Numbered from the stretch's first letter, positions 22,445-33,737 are shown. The stretch is 64,000 nucleotides of DNA from Aquarana catesbeiana (GCF_042186555.1 NC_133332.1:208382609-208446608), one strand, 5' to 3'. The notes: generated by a model not told the origin, from the sequence alone. Made by a program: numbers and translations.

Positions 22445-23319
22445 CAGAGAGAGAGAATCACGGCTTTACGGGGCGGCTTGACGGCTCCTGTGCGGGAGGA
22501 GAGCGGGTGCCGTTTTGGTGGGGGGGCGGCTTTTTTGCCGCCCCCCACAAAGTGCCGCCCTAGGCCTGGGCCTTGTTGGCCTAGGCCAAAACACAGCACT
22601 GGGTAGCAGGGAATAACTAGTATATATAGGACACTACAGCAACAGTCCATATGGCAACCTCTAGCACTTAGTTCCCTTGTGGCACTTGCACAACTTAATA
22701 GTCCTCAACAAGGTCTTTACTCACAGTGTCCCAGGAGCTGTCTGCCACCCAGCATCTGCAGGTAGATCCCTAGTAATGGAGTTAACAAGCAACTTCTCCT
22801 GACCCAGGACTTTAGTGAAGTAACCTCAAGCAAATGACACTCTTCCCTCAGCCCAGCAGCCATTGAGGCCCAAACTGTAATATTTAATTCACTTCAACTG
22901 TCTCTAAGGGGCAACAGTCCCCTAAGGCGTCACACCCTCTTGGAGAGGAAAGAACAATCTACCCAGGCCATCTGCACATTGATCACCTCATCAGCCAAGT
23001 TCTGGACATACCTCAGGGATTGGCTGGGGCCTGAAAAATATTCAACTTATCCTTTGAATCTCCCTCCCTATGCTCTGGAAGCTTCTTCAAGGGGCAGGGG
23101 GAAGCAAACACTCAGCTCAGGAAATCCTGATCAGACCAAAACAAGCAATCTGTTCTCCAATCACTACAGTGGAACCAAAAATGAAATTTACCTAGCAGTC
23201 TAGCTAGGAGGGTGCTACAAGCAATAAGACAATTACTATTACCAAAATTTAGCCCAGCTCAACAAAACCCCTCCTACTACCAGCATCCCCCAGTCCTAGG
23301 AAGATGGACATCTTTTCTT

Positions 23320-24310
23320 CAGCTCTACTTTGTTAAAGACTAATCAATTTTTTGCTATTCTTTTTCACATTTTTTCTATTCCGTTTCAGAGACCACTGGC
23401 CTGTCACTCTTTGATTAGGATGCCGTACAGGCACGTCTCCCTCCATCTGTTCTCCTGTGACTTCTTTGGATCTGAATTTGCTTCTCTCTTCACTTTAGAA
23501 ACTGCAGTTTGAACCCATTAAGGACATTCCATTCTTTACCCTCTTCTACAAGGTGGTGTTTCTTGTAGCCACTATCTCTTCAAGGCAAGTGTGTAAACTG
23601 GTGGTGCAAGGAACCCTCTTTCTGGTTTTTGCATAGGGACAAGATGGTGTTGCAGTCCACAAATTCCTTCTTGCCTAAGGCAGGCCAAAAATAATACAAT
23701 TTACTTTCCTTTCACCATGGGTGGAGGGAAAGAAAAATGCTTGATTCAGCTATTGTGTTCTTCCAGCAAGGAGCTTTCCAGGCCAACAGAAGGTAATGGT
23801 CACTGCTAGCGGCTATAGCCACCAGCAATGATCGAATGCAAAATCAGTGGATCGACTTCAGTACAACCAGACTGTCTATGGATGGATTGAATCTCAGCAG
23901 GTCCCTGCTGAACCGGCTGGGATTCGATCCATTTATGGCAGGCTTACTGTAATTTCTTCAAATTTTCACCCTAACCAGGACATCTGTCTGGCTCTAGTTC
24001 ACCAAAAGGAAATTTCCCTCTATTGTCTGGATGTGGTTTGCACAGATTATTTGTCAGCCACTGCTCCATTTATAAAGACTGATTCCCTTTTTGTCATGTC
24101 AGATGGATGCCCAATCTTATAGTTGAGCCACCATGATCAAACCTAAGGGTTCAAAGATCAGGTTCCACCCCTTACTGTCAAAGCACACGCTATATCTATG
24201 ATTGCTTCTTCGGTTGTATGGCATCAGGCAACTTTTTCCTAAGATTTACAAGGCTGCTACCTGGTCTTCTCTTCACATGTTCTCTAGGTTCTAGCAGGTG
24301 GATATTTTGG
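23320..24310 (+). pseudogene. DIRS-like tyrosine recombinase relic
   Basis: Tyrosine recombinases of DIRS-type retrotransposons integrate circular cDNA by site-specific recombination. Translated in pieces, the region reads RPLACHSLIRMPYR, then FEPIKDIPFFTLFYKVVFLV, ATISSRQVCKL (first catalytic Arg region), NSFLPKA, then ICLALVHQKEISLYCLDVV, DYLSATAPFIKTDSLFVMSD, VKAHAISM (the usual HxxR box, with the Arg lost) and KAATWSSLHMFSRF. The order and wording fit the DIRS recombinase core. Frames change several times. At 24292-24294 the codon after FSRF is TAG where the nucleophilic Tyr is expected. Upstream RT/RH and the split terminal repeats were not found. It follows directly after the LTR ending at 23219. 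Confidence 0.72.
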
Positions 24311-24816
24311 CTTCATCTAATAGCAGTTTCAAGTGTAAGGTCTTTCAGTGCCTTTTGGAGCTGCTGGCAGTCCCCAGTTTTTTGCTGTGTTGCCTATCCC
24401 TCAGTTGGAGTGCTTTTGGATGTTCCTATGGTTTAGGACTGTGCCTGTCAATAGATTACAGACAAAATAGGATTTCTGTAAGGTCCTACCCCTTTATGTT
24501 TAAGAACATGTTCTCAGTATTGCCTTGCTACAAAACTGAGGCATGCTAGTAGTAGTAGGAGGGGGTATCCTAGATTGGTCTAAAGTTTGCTTGCCAGTGT
24601 CAAATTCTCCTGTAGGCGGCAGTTCAACATGGAAATTTAAGGCTTCCTGTGTTCCACGATAGACTCCAAGAAAAGAGTGAATAGTATCCTATTTTACATC
24701 AGTAAACCGATATACAATATATTAATTTCATCAATTTCATCTATTCAACAATGCTCATATTTTCCTTCCAGTCTCCCATCTGTTTCTTTCCTGTTACCTT
24801 TTTGGTGGAGGTTGCA
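24311..24816. other. unannotated stretch after the DIRS relic
   Basis: Probably part of the 3' untranslated end of the DIRS-like element, given its position (for example the AGTAGTAGTAGGAGGGGG region near 24550). I cannot delimit it. Confidence 0.35.
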
Positions 24817-25267
24817 TTAAAGTGTCACCAAACCTACATCATAAAAAACTAACAATAAATGCTGTATTACATGCTGTTCATACTCCCTCAGTCACTATGA
24901 GATTTGTTTTCTGTATTCTGCAAAAAAACCTGGTTGATCCTGCTGCTCTCTATCTCCACCTTCTGTTCATGTCCCCAATTCAGATAGGGATTTTGCAGAG
25001 CAGTGTTGGCAGCTCTGCACATGCTCAGTTTTTAGTGAGTTTCTGTGCTGAGCATTTCCTCCCTATCACATCTGAGCAGCCCACTCCCTCCCTTCTCCTC
25101 CATGCCCACTAACCAGCTAAACACAATGGGGGTGGGATATTACATGTAGATTGATGGAGGCCTCACCTCCCTATTTTTCTAAGACACATGCTGGAGGGGC
25201 ATGACACAGCCTGTGACTGGCAGAAATCTGCCCACACCATGAGATTTGATTTCATAAGACAATTTTA
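24817..25267. repeat. possible TTAAAG-type MITE
   Basis: Begins ATTAAAGTGTCACCAAACC, a start shared in form with the elements near 25503, 27541 and 44131. No clear right terminus. Family assignment is by resemblance only. Confidence 0.3.
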
Positions 25268-25278
25268 AACAGTTTATT

Positions 25279-26096
25279 CATAGATCCCAACTGTCCCTGA
25301 TTTCAAGGGTCTGTCCCTCATTTGGCATTAAGTCCTCTGTCCCTCTTTCTTCCTCGTTTGTCCCTCATTTTGGTCTGATCTGCCTAGTTGTTTCAAAAAG
25401 TGTTTCTCGTTGCTAAACCTTTCATCCAATTTCTAAAGTGCTGCATTTATAAATTCCAAAAGACAGTATAAAGGAATAGTAGTGGTAAAAAAACACTTGT
25501 GGGTTTAAAGCGTTTGTTACCCCAACATTTCATATTCCTGATATGTGCCTGCTGTACCATGTACTTGTATGAAAAAATATCTTGTTCTCATTGTATTGCT
25601 TCCTTTATGTGACATCTCTGGTGTTTCTGCCAGTCCCTCTGCTTTCCTATTAGAAACTGACCACACTAACCATAAGAACACAACGTAGTCAGTTCTCTAG
25701 CTGTGCTGTGAACTTAGCCTACTCTCCTCCAATGATTAGACTTCCCCTGACACTCCTCCTCTTCCCGCACAGTCTTTCACAGGAAAGCTCAGTGTGCTGT
25801 TGCTTCTCCATCCCCTAGCTCATATGCAGCTGAGAACAGAGGGTATGTGACCACTTATAAAAAGGAAAAAAGTTATTTGGAATGTTTTTTGTTTGTTTTT
25901 TTATATCTATAAACAAATATTTTGCCTTTCATTTCTATTTTAAACTGAATGGGTTGTTTTACAAGGTGAGGGTTTAGAATCACATGAACTAATCATTTTC
26001 TTTTTATAATTCTCCTTTAAGGGGGGTGTGTCCTATGCTTGCATACTTTTGCTAAAAGGTGTCCCTCGTTCCCATCTCAAAAAGTTGGGAGGTATG
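25279..26096. mobile_element. hAT-like MITE with nested insertion
   Basis: Starts CATAGATCCCAACTGTCCCT. It ends GAGATGGG-type sequence closing in AGTTGGGAGGTATG, whose reverse complement CATACCTCCCAACT matches the start at 12 of 14 positions. GTTTATT is duplicated at 25272-25278 and 26097-26103 (7 bp, or 8 bp with one mismatch). An inner block from about 25503 (TTAAAGCGTTTGTTACCCC) to about 26020 looks like a second MITE nested inside. No coding capacity. Confidence 0.72.
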
Positions 26097-26103
26097 GTTT
26101 ATT

Positions 26104-26484
26104 GATATGAAATTAATTTATTTTTACTCTGTATTCCAGAGGCAGGGTTTTTATATTTTATTTTGAACATGTGACCAGCCGCAGAGGACTAAAAGCTCGT
26201 AGGCGAAGCATTTTCCCTGAAACCTCCTGTGTGTGGGACCCCAAACCTGTGCAAATGGCTAAAATTTATATACAATAATAGTGACAAATGAGAGCAGCTT
26301 GTTGTAAATAAGGATAAGTGAAGAAAAATCTATCAAAAATTAATTAATTTGAACCGCGCTCTCTCAAGAAAAAACTCTAAAGTGCAAGTGCTAAAAGTGC
26401 ATCAAACAATGTCAGCAAACACATAATGTAAAAATATTTGTATAAAGTCCAAAATGATATATCTATTCAGTGTTCAATATAACT
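26104..26484. other. unannotated, AT-rich
   Basis: Contains TAGGCGAAGCATTTTCCCTG near 26201 and A-rich sequence. It leads into the hairpin at 26485 and probably belongs to one foldback repeat with it. Confidence 0.35.
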
Positions 26485-26539
26485 AATAATCAATATATTG
26501 CATGTGACAGGAAGCTTCACATGCAATATATTGATTATT
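26485..26539. repeat. perfect 23-bp-arm hairpin
   Basis: Arms 26485-26507 and 26517-26539 are exact reverse complements (left arm starts AATAATCAATATATTGCATG). The loop is nine bases, CAGGAAGCT. Confidence 0.95.
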
Positions 26540-27540
26540 CACTTATATTGGTATATAAAATCGAATCTTTCATTTCCCGTGCTGGAAAATGCAAATGGTC
26601 TCTTTTATATCTGTTTTTTGATCCATTTTGATTCCATTTTTTATATCTAGAAGAAGAAAGGAAGTCTTTTTTTCTGATGTGCAGAAAAGTAACAATGTGG
26701 CATTTACCATCCTTGTAACCTTTAATTGTCTGTGCGGCGCGCTGACTCAGGGACGTCTCTACGCCAATCGAGACACCAATTTCGCTTTTATTCAATTACA
26801 TTATTCAAATCAATGGACTGCATGACATTCTAGCATCATTTTTAGTAGGCTTTTCATGCTCCCAATCTTCTAGCAGCTACTAAACAATGTTCCCTAGACC
26901 TGCTTCTGCAGAATTTTCCTTACAAGGGGGGAGGGGGTGGACGAGGTTAAAGGAGAACAAACAGAAGGACACAGTTTTTAAAAGTAAGGAACCACAGAAA
27001 TCAATGAAGAAAAGCCATTTTATCCTTGCTATGGGAAAGCAGCATCCAGTCGGGGCACCCTGAATAACATTGTATCTGTGTCCACTCTCTTCACGGTTGG
27101 GTCAGGAACTCTGGAGAGGGAATTCCCCCCCTTACTAAACAATATTTTCCCCACTTGTTGGTTGCTTCAGTAATTTACAGTAAATAAAAAATTTAAATGC
27201 CAAACACTTATCTAAATCTAGATCCCAAGTCTTCTCTGTACTGGACTGCAGAGTGGGAGAGTCCTTCATTGGGTGTGTACATCAGTGGCTGGTGACGATG
27301 ACACATCTTATTGGATCCATCATTGGGGACCCCACAGGGGCTAAAGAGAAGACCCCATTGGTGCTGTGATACATCATGATGAAGCATCCCACTGGTCGGC
27401 GGTGGGACACAACTGCAACTGTGGATCACCAGTCTTGATAAGGTGCCATGGGGGGGGGGGGGGGGGTCGCATAATGGATAGTTAATAAGGGTTTACTAAG
27501 AGACGCATGGGATTTTTCCATATTCAGCCATAGGGAGGCT
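26540..27540. other. unannotated stretch with a G17 run
   Basis: Mixed sequence without recognisable genes. A run of 17 G at 27450-27466 is the only notable structure. The open frames at 26535-26795 and 27208-27429 show no domain. Confidence 0.4.
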
Positions 27541-28930
27541 TTAAAGTGCATCTAAACCCAAAACCAATAAATTAAAATATAGCACCTTACTAGTCTTTAG
27601 ATGAGGTGGCTGCATTTGTTTTCCTTTTTCAAGTAAAGAACCTGTTTGTGATAGACTCACCTGGAACAGAGGCTTTTTATACACTTGAGAAGGACATTCC
27701 CCCCCTTTTGATCGGATTACCCTAACACTACAAACTGCACACAGGAATATAATTACAACAACAGACATATAGTATAAACATGACGTTAATAAACCCCCTG
27801 GATGACTCAGAGGTCTGACCTTCCAGGTCAGACTTGCCATCTCCTAGCTTACAAACTACAATACACATTATCATAAGTATAAACACAGAACACTTTCAGA
27901 CAATAGCAGAGGTAATTAGCACAAACAACAATGGATGAAAGATCCTTAGGCGGCTCACTAGACCTACTTACAATAAACACATTATGGCAGGGGGCCCCAG
28001 ACAGGTGGCTTGCTGATGACATCAACATCAGCTATGAGTCCTAAGCTGGCAGAGACCATCATGGCCTCCTTAATAATGTTCTTTTGCATTACGTAACAGA
28101 ACATCTTCCCAAATGCTTGCAGCTCCCTCAAATGCCAGGGCCCATAGTCAGTAGGCAAGAGGCTAGCATTCAGTCCCTCCAAAAGCTTCTGTCCCGGGTG
28201 AGTCTATCACACTGTTCATCAAGTAAAGAAAATACCTTTTGGTCCTGCCAGAAATGCAGTGTCCTTGTCACCTCCTATGAGCTGAAAAGGCAGCAAAAAC
28301 TATTAATCTCATCAACTATCATCTAATGGAGATGCTTGAAGTCCAGCCTGTGTGAGAACTCTGGCTTCCTACATTGATTAGACATGTGCGCCGTCAATAA
28401 ATTTGTTTTGTTTCGTTCCGTATTAGAATTAATTCGTATTTCGTAATCTGTGTCCGAAATTTCGTACGAAATACGAATTTTCGTTAGATTTGTTAACTTT
28501 TCGTAACAATTACGAATGTTCATTATGATGAATTTATCATTATGAGGGGCTCCCACCATCACTGTGCTGTGCTGGCTTCCTGGGTTTTTAACTTTTAGGT
28601 TCGTTAACTTTTTGTAACAATTATGAATGTTTGTTAGGAATTTGGTTCGCAAATTCGTAAACGAAATTTTGCACAAAATTCGGAAGCATAGCAATTCGTA
28701 CTTCGGATCCACCCGAATGTATGAATTTACGGAAATTTGTACGAACTTTCGATTCGTATGAAACTAATCGCACATGTCTAACATAGATATAGAGGACAAG
28801 CAAGTGAAACTTTGAAGGGACAGAACGTCTGTTATTTGTAGGATCACCAAGTACAAATAAAGGAAAAAAAGAAAACAAATGCTGCCACCAAAATCTAATG
28901 ATGCGTAAGCTCCATTATATTAATTAAGCT
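27541..28930. mobile_element. composite MITE with nested elements
   Basis: The left part TTAAAGTGCATCTAAACCC with GTGGCTGCATTTGTTTTCC (27606) and the right part AACAAATGCTGCCACCAAA (28876) with ATCTAATGATGCG mirror the layout of 12162-13595. Between them lie unassigned sequence and the TTCGT-rich MITE at 28378-28781. The boundaries are approximate. Confidence 0.42.
28378..28781. mobile_element. TTCGT/ACGAA-rich palindromic MITE
   Basis: Ends TTAGACATGTGCG and CGCACATGTCTAA are exact inverted repeats. The interior is built of many TTCGTA and TACGAA words in mirrored order, giving the whole element strong foldback potential. I recall this family as abundant in frogs. No coding capacity; a target duplication was not identified. 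Confidence 0.8.
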
Positions 28931-29556
28931 CTTTTGGCCATACTTCTTCGGTGGGTCATAGGGGTGCACTTAGTTCTGCACTCCCGCACCCAGATTCAAC
29001 CGGCTGAAGCCACAGAACCAGTCCAGGCTCTGCAGGGATCTGCCCAGATTCCTGACTGGCAGCTGGCTCAGCCTCTCAGCATGGCTCTCCTTCACAGTCC
29101 AACCCTCCAGTTGACGCTGGAGGGGCAGAGCACAGAGTGGTGACTGTCAGAGCAGACCTGAGAACTGAGCGATCGGCGGTCTTTGATTTAACCCTTTGAT
29201 CACCCTAGATGTTTAACCCCTTCCCTGCCAGTGTCATTAGTACAGTGACAGTGCATATTTTTACCACTGATCACTGAATTAATGTCACTGGTTCCCACAA
29301 AGTGTCAGTTAGTGGCAGATTGTCTGCCGCAACATCGCAGTCTGGCTATAAGTTGCTAATCACCGCCATTACTAGTATAAAAAAATTCTAGTATTTATAC
29401 CATAGTTTGTAGTCGCTATAGCTTTTGCGCAAATCAATCAATATACACTTCTTGGGATTGTTTTTACTAAAAATATGTAGAAGAATACATATTGACCTAA
29501 ATTTATGAAGAAATGTGATTTTTTTATTTTTGTTTGTTGGATATTTTAGTAGGACG
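28931..29556. repeat. probable frog-wide repeat (CTATAGCTTTTGCGCAAA core)
   Basis: The stretch with TTTAACCCCTTCCCTGCCAG (29211), GTCGCTATAGCTTTTGCGC (29412) and AAAAATATGTAGAAGAATAC (29468) matches my memory of a very common ranid non-autonomous element. Ends are not delimited. The 69-codon frame at 28934-29143 is not a recognised gene. Confidence 0.45.
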
Positions 29557-30875
29557 GGTCCCTACAAACGTACATATTTTTCCTGAACAAAAACCCATAG
29601 CAGGAACTTGTACCCCGCCAGCTGCCACAACTAAACCTCAAGAACCGTAGTCTTAACCGCATTCCCCAGGAAACTTGGAACTCAATAAAGGGCGGGCCGT
29701 TGTCCCGAGAAGCTCTCCTCTGACTGCTGGCTGCCAATTCCCTCCTACAGATTTCCTTACTGGAGCCCCACCTTCTACAGCCTTCCCCACCAATCATGTA
29801 AGTACTACTTTTTATATTAATGCTTCCACCAACCAGAAGCCCATTCCCCCAAGCAAACCCCCTTTTAACCCTTTCATGTCGGCCCTGCGTTCGTTTTTAC
29901 TCCTTTCTACTATGGACCTAGCTTTCATTGCAGAGATTTCCTCTATACCATTCCTGACCCTGTGACACCCAATCATCATAACAGGAAGTGAGTGGAAATC
30001 TCAGTGGGGACATTTACAGCCTGAACAAAGTTCTAAACTTTCTATGCTCTATTTAAAATAAATAACACAGGCTCTTAAAAAAAATAGAAGAATGCAGCAA
30101 ACTGCATAGTGCCAAAACGCATGTGAATAAATAGACACAGAATGCTCCATGCCTTTCTTGTGCAGTCTTAGCGTAGAAAGAACTATGGATGGATTTGATC
30201 ATTTCAGAGGCTTTTCCTTTCCTCCATGAAGCCGGTGGCACAATACAGATGTCTTTATCCAGCAAATTGCATTTTGGTTTCCTTCTTGGAGCAAGGGACG
30301 GGCAGATTGCTGGACTGTAAAGTGAGTGAATACATTCTTAGACAAACTGCAGACCCATCAGAGACTATTGAAGCCACCATCACATGCAAACAAACAAAAG
30401 GCTTGAAAGATGACTCGGGATCGGGGCAGTGTCCCTTTGTCCACAGTACCAAAAAGGCACTGAATGACATTGTGGTCTGACCTGGCTGCTGGCATATCCT
30501 GTTACCAGAGATAACAAGGAGATAAGAAACCTGATGCGGTGTAAGTCTGCGTTTGCTGGCAATGCCATGGGACAGGCGGCTAAGGAGAACCTTTCACTGG
30601 GACAAAATACAGACATCTGCACTATATATGCAGCATAGGATCTAGTGACATTGGCACTGTATAGAAAGGTACCCTGTCATACACATGCAATGACAGCTGA
30701 CAGCTTTGAGCAGTATTGTTGACAAAATGAAAACAATCTTATCCAGAACTTTAAGGTACACTGCAATAGTTATCTATCCTTACCGTAGATCTTTGCCTGC
30801 TTCTGTTCTGTAGATACTGAGACAAACCAGTGCCATGCACCTGCTGAAAATGAATGCTGAGTGGTAGAGTCCACA
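29557..30875. other. unannotated stretch with one clean short frame
   Basis: No repeat ends recognised. A forward frame from an ATG at 30226 to a stop at 30480 (84 codons) lies in repeat-free sequence and includes SETIEATITCKQTKG and CPFVHSTKKAL. It resembles no family I know and the reverse strand is also open, so I do not call it a gene. Confidence 0.35.
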
Positions 30876-30955
30876 TACACTATATTATCAAAAGTATTGT
30901 GACGCCTTCCTTTACACACACATGAACTTTAAAGGCATCTCAGTCTTAGTCCTTA

Positions 30956-31360
30956 TGCCGCGTACACACGAGTGGACTTTACGGCAGACTTTGTCTGGCG
31001 GACTTTTCAACGGACTTTACGACGGACTTTCCGAATGAACGGACTTGCCTACACACGATCAACCAAAGTCAGACGGATTCGTACGTGATGATGTACAACC
31101 GGACTAAAATAAGGAAGTTGATGACCAGTAGCCAATAGCTGCCCTAGCGTCGGTTTTTGTCCCGTCGGACTAGCATACAGACGAGCGGATTTTTCGCCCG
31201 GACTCGAATCCGTCGGACAGATTTGAAACATGTTTAATTTCTAGGTCCGTCAAACTTTTGAGAAAGAAAAGTCAGCTGGAGCCCACACACGATCGAATTG
31301 TCCGACGGACTCAGGTTCGCCGGACCGAGTATGCCGTAAAGTCCGATCGTGTACGCGGCA
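30956..31360. mobile_element. PIF/Harbinger-like MITE, copy 3
   Basis: Ends TGCCGCGTACACACGA and TCGTGTACGCGGCA. The TTA at 30953-30955 and 31361-31363 is an exact target duplication. The unoccupied site is known from the related Tc1 copy at 10835-10850, which reads CAGTCTTAGTCCGTAGGG without the insert, close to the expected CTTAGGG here. Confidence 0.9.
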
Positions 31361-31363
31361 TTA

Positions 31364-31687
31364 GGGTTATAGCGGCGCTTTTCGCCCGCTAGCGGGGTGC
31401 TTTTAACTCCCGCTAGCGGCCAAAGTGTTAAAAGCGCCCGTGTTGCGGCGCTGGTGAAGCACTTTGCAGGCGCTTCGGCAGCGCTGCCCATTCATTTCAA
31501 AGTATGTTCAGTGTATACACCTCTCCCACGTCGCCCCAAAGATGCTGCTTGCAGGACTTTTTTTCCCATCCTGCAAGCCCACCGCTCCAGTGTGGAAGCA
31601 CTCAGGCTTTGACACTGGGGAGGCATGAGAGGCGCTTTTTCAGGCACTATTTTTAGTGCCAAAACGTGCCCCAGTGTGAAAGGGGTA
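31364..31687. repeat. GC-rich repeat (CCCGCTAGCGG motifs), probable MITE
   Basis: Between GGGTTATAGCGGCGC and CCCCAGTGTGAAAGGGGT the sequence is not Tc1. It is rich in GCGCTTTT and CCGCTAGCGG words, of a type I associate with frog MITEs. Tc1 sequence resumes at ATAACAGCTTCT. About 30 bases of the Tc1 are missing at this junction. Confidence 0.5.
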
Positions 31688-31925
31688 TAACAGCTTCTAC
31701 TGTTCTGGGAAGGCTGTCCACAAGGTTTAGGAGTGTGTCTATGGGAATATTTGACCATTCTTCCAGAAGAACATTTGTGAGGTCAGGTACTGATGTGGAT
31801 GAGAAGGCCTGACTCACAGTCTCCGCTCTAATTCATCCCAAAGGTGTTCTATCAGGTTGAGGTCAGGACTCTGTGCAGGCCAGTCAAGTTCTTCCACCCC
31901 AAACTCGCTCATCCATGTCTTTATG

Positions 31926-32411
31926 GTGTACTGGAAATGGAGCGAGTACAAAGAAGGGCAACAAAGCTAATAAAGGGTCTGGAGGATCTTAGTTATGAGG
32001 AAAGGTTGTGAGCACTGAACTTATTCTCTCTGGAGAAGAGACACTTGAGAGGGAATATGATTTTAATTTATAAATACCGTACTGGTGACCCCACAATAGA
32101 GAGAAAACTTTTTTGCAAAAGGGAGTTTAATAAGACATGTGGCCACTCACTAAAATGAGAAGAAAAAAGGTTTAACCTTAGACTGCGTAGAAGGTTCTTT
32201 ACTGTAAGAGCAGCAAGGATGTGGAATTCCCTTCCACAGGCGGTGGTCTCAGCTGGGAGCATCGATAGTTTAACAAAAACTATTAGATAAGCACCTGAAT
32301 GACCACAACATACAGGGATAAACAATGTAATACCGACACATAATCACACACATAGGTTGGACTTGATGGACTTGTGTCTTTTTTCAACCTCACCTACTAT
32401 GTAACTATGTA
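31926..32411 (+). mobile_element. CR1-type LINE 3' fragment
   Basis: The forward strand translates in pieces as MERVQRRATKLIKGLEDLSY, then LNLFSLEKRHLRGN and RMWNSLPQAVVSAGSID, the last part of a CR1 ORF2, with stops and a frame change. It ends GGTTGGACTTGATGGAC and CCTACTATGTAACTATG, a short 3' tail with the ATGTAACT microsatellite typical of this LINE. It is a close relative of the copy at 52312-54157. The insertion splits the Tc1 between CTTTATGG and CTGGTGCAC. Confidence 0.88.
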
Positions 32412-32941
32412 ACTGGTGCACAATCATGTTGGAACAGGAAAGGGCCACCCCCAAACTGTTACCACAAAGTTGGGAGCTTGAAATTTTTCAAAATGTCTTA
32501 AACTAAGGGGCCAAGCCCAACCTCTGAAAAACAACCCCACACCATAATCCCCCTTCCACCAAATGATTTGGACCAGTGGACTAAGCAAGGTCTATAAAGA
32601 CATGGATGAGCGAGTTCGGGGTGGAGGAACTTGACTGCACAGAGTCCTGACCTCAACCCGATAGAACACCTTTGGGATGAATTAGAGCAGAGACTGCAAG
32701 CCAGGCCTTCTCATCCACATCGGTGTCTGACCTCACAAATGCGCTTCTGGAAGAATGGTCAAATATTCCCATAGACACACTCCTGAACCTAGTGGACAGC
32801 CTTCCCAGAAGAGTTGAAGCTGTTATAGCTGCAAAGGGTGGGCCAACTCAATATTGAACCCTACAGACTAAGACTGGGATGTCATTAAAGTTCATGTGCG
32901 TGTAATACAGGTGTCCCAATACTTTTTCATAATATAGTGTA

Positions 32942-33308
32942 TAATCAAAAACTCATCCTCAGTAATGTAAAAGAAAAACTGTATACCTTAGAACTGCAGA
33001 ACTCTTCTGATGAAATGCTTATTACAGAAATCCTAGGGATATCATGGAAGAAGCATTATTATTTGGCATCAGTCTGGGCAGAAAAGCAGTTACCGAAGCA
33101 AGAGATGAGATTTCTCGGAAGTCCTGTCTACAAAGTGAGTACTGTTGCCATGGTTGAAAGGTTTTCTCCTAAATCTAATATGAAGTGGGGGCTGGTAAAC
33201 AATGGCCATTCTGTTGCAGGCTTGACAGATGAACCCATCTTTTGAGATTTCAAGAAAACAGCATTACATGACAGCCCAATCAATGGGCTGATCAACGGAA
33301 GGCAACTG
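32942..33308. other. unannotated stretch
   Basis: An open frame of 102 codons (32937-33245) starts inside the Tc1 end. It shows no recognisable domain and I treat it as chance. Confidence 0.4.
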
Positions 33309-33737
33309 CTTAAAGCCCCTAAAGCGCCATTCTAAATAAAATCAAGACAACTCATTATTTATTAGAAAAGAAATTCTGCCTAGACAGAAGCAGAGTACCG
33401 TATACTATGCTATTAATCTATGACAGTATGAAGCACTACGTGCCACAGTCAGCTGGCACACAAGGAGTTAACAGATAATGTCTAACCAATCAAATTATAG
33501 GGGAAATGCGCCAACAGCGCATCCACAGAGAGCTGTTAGTGGACTCAGATGCTCAGAGAGGGGTCATTAAACTGAAGTCCTATGACAATCAGCCACTAAT
33601 TGTGCCATCTGCCAATCCATTCTGGGACCACGTAAAGGGTACCACACACTCGGCGAATGTAACGGTCACAATCGTAACCTGACCTTCATACACCGAGCAA
33701 ATGAAGGACAAACACAACTGTTTTTCTTTGGCGGGGG
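33309..33737 (+). repeat. 429-bp direct duplication, left copy (provirus flank)
   Basis: Aligned by eye with 42569-42997 without gaps, and I see one difference: C at 33643, T at 42903. This copy abuts the 5' LTR start TGTGGTGG. The other copy abuts the right-hand U3 and continues into TTAGATATTC, which looks like the original empty-site sequence. The segment contains no gene that I recognise. Confidence 0.95.

Larger units (their letters stand above)
19607..22601. mobile_element. 2995-bp non-autonomous hAT carrying a minisatellite
   Basis: Begins CAGTGGTGTATTTAGG. It ends CCAAAACACAGCACTG, whose reverse complement CAGTGCTGTGTTTTGG matches the left end at 13 of 16 positions. It is flanked by exact 8-bp copies of GGTAGCAG at 19599-19606 and 22602-22609. 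Subterminal CCTAGGCCT words occur on both sides. It has no transposase. The interior holds a 1.65-kb minisatellite (20270-21912) and a large palindrome (22092-22444). It is inserted in the LTR described at 19370-23219. Confidence 0.92.
19370..23219 (-). repeat. probable solo LTR (reverse strand), split by a large hAT
   Basis: Read on the reverse strand it begins TGTAGCACCCTCCTAGC at 23219 and shares several blocks with the LTR at 4715-6080. It continues to the hAT boundary near 22609 and resumes at 19598 down to roughly 19370. The exact 8-bp duplication at the hAT ends confirms that the two LTR parts were once contiguous. No flanking target duplication for the LTR was identified. Confidence 0.42.
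30878..32939. mobile_element. foldback Tc1 derivative with three nested insertions
   Basis: Ends CACTATATTATCAAAAGTAT and ACTTTTTCATAATATAGTG are inverted repeats with a 1-base indel, flanked by TA at 30876-30877 and 32940-32941. The left arm holds the C-terminal end of a Tc1 gene in reverse orientation. The right arm (about 32596-32939) holds the same region in forward orientation (CTGACCTCAACCCGATAGAA near 32649). It is therefore an inverted-duplication derivative, not a simple deletion. Nested inside are a Harbinger-like MITE (30956-31360), a GC-rich repeat (31364-31687) and a CR1 fragment (31926-32411). Confidence 0.88.

Noticed and set aside
27450..27466. G17 run as a regulatory G-quadruplex
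   Set aside because: A homopolymer alone with no promoter context; also a common site of sequencing error.
30226..30480. 84-codon forward frame in unique sequence
   Set aside because: No homology recognised, no splice or expression evidence, and the reverse strand is also open. Kept only as a note in the unannotated stretch.
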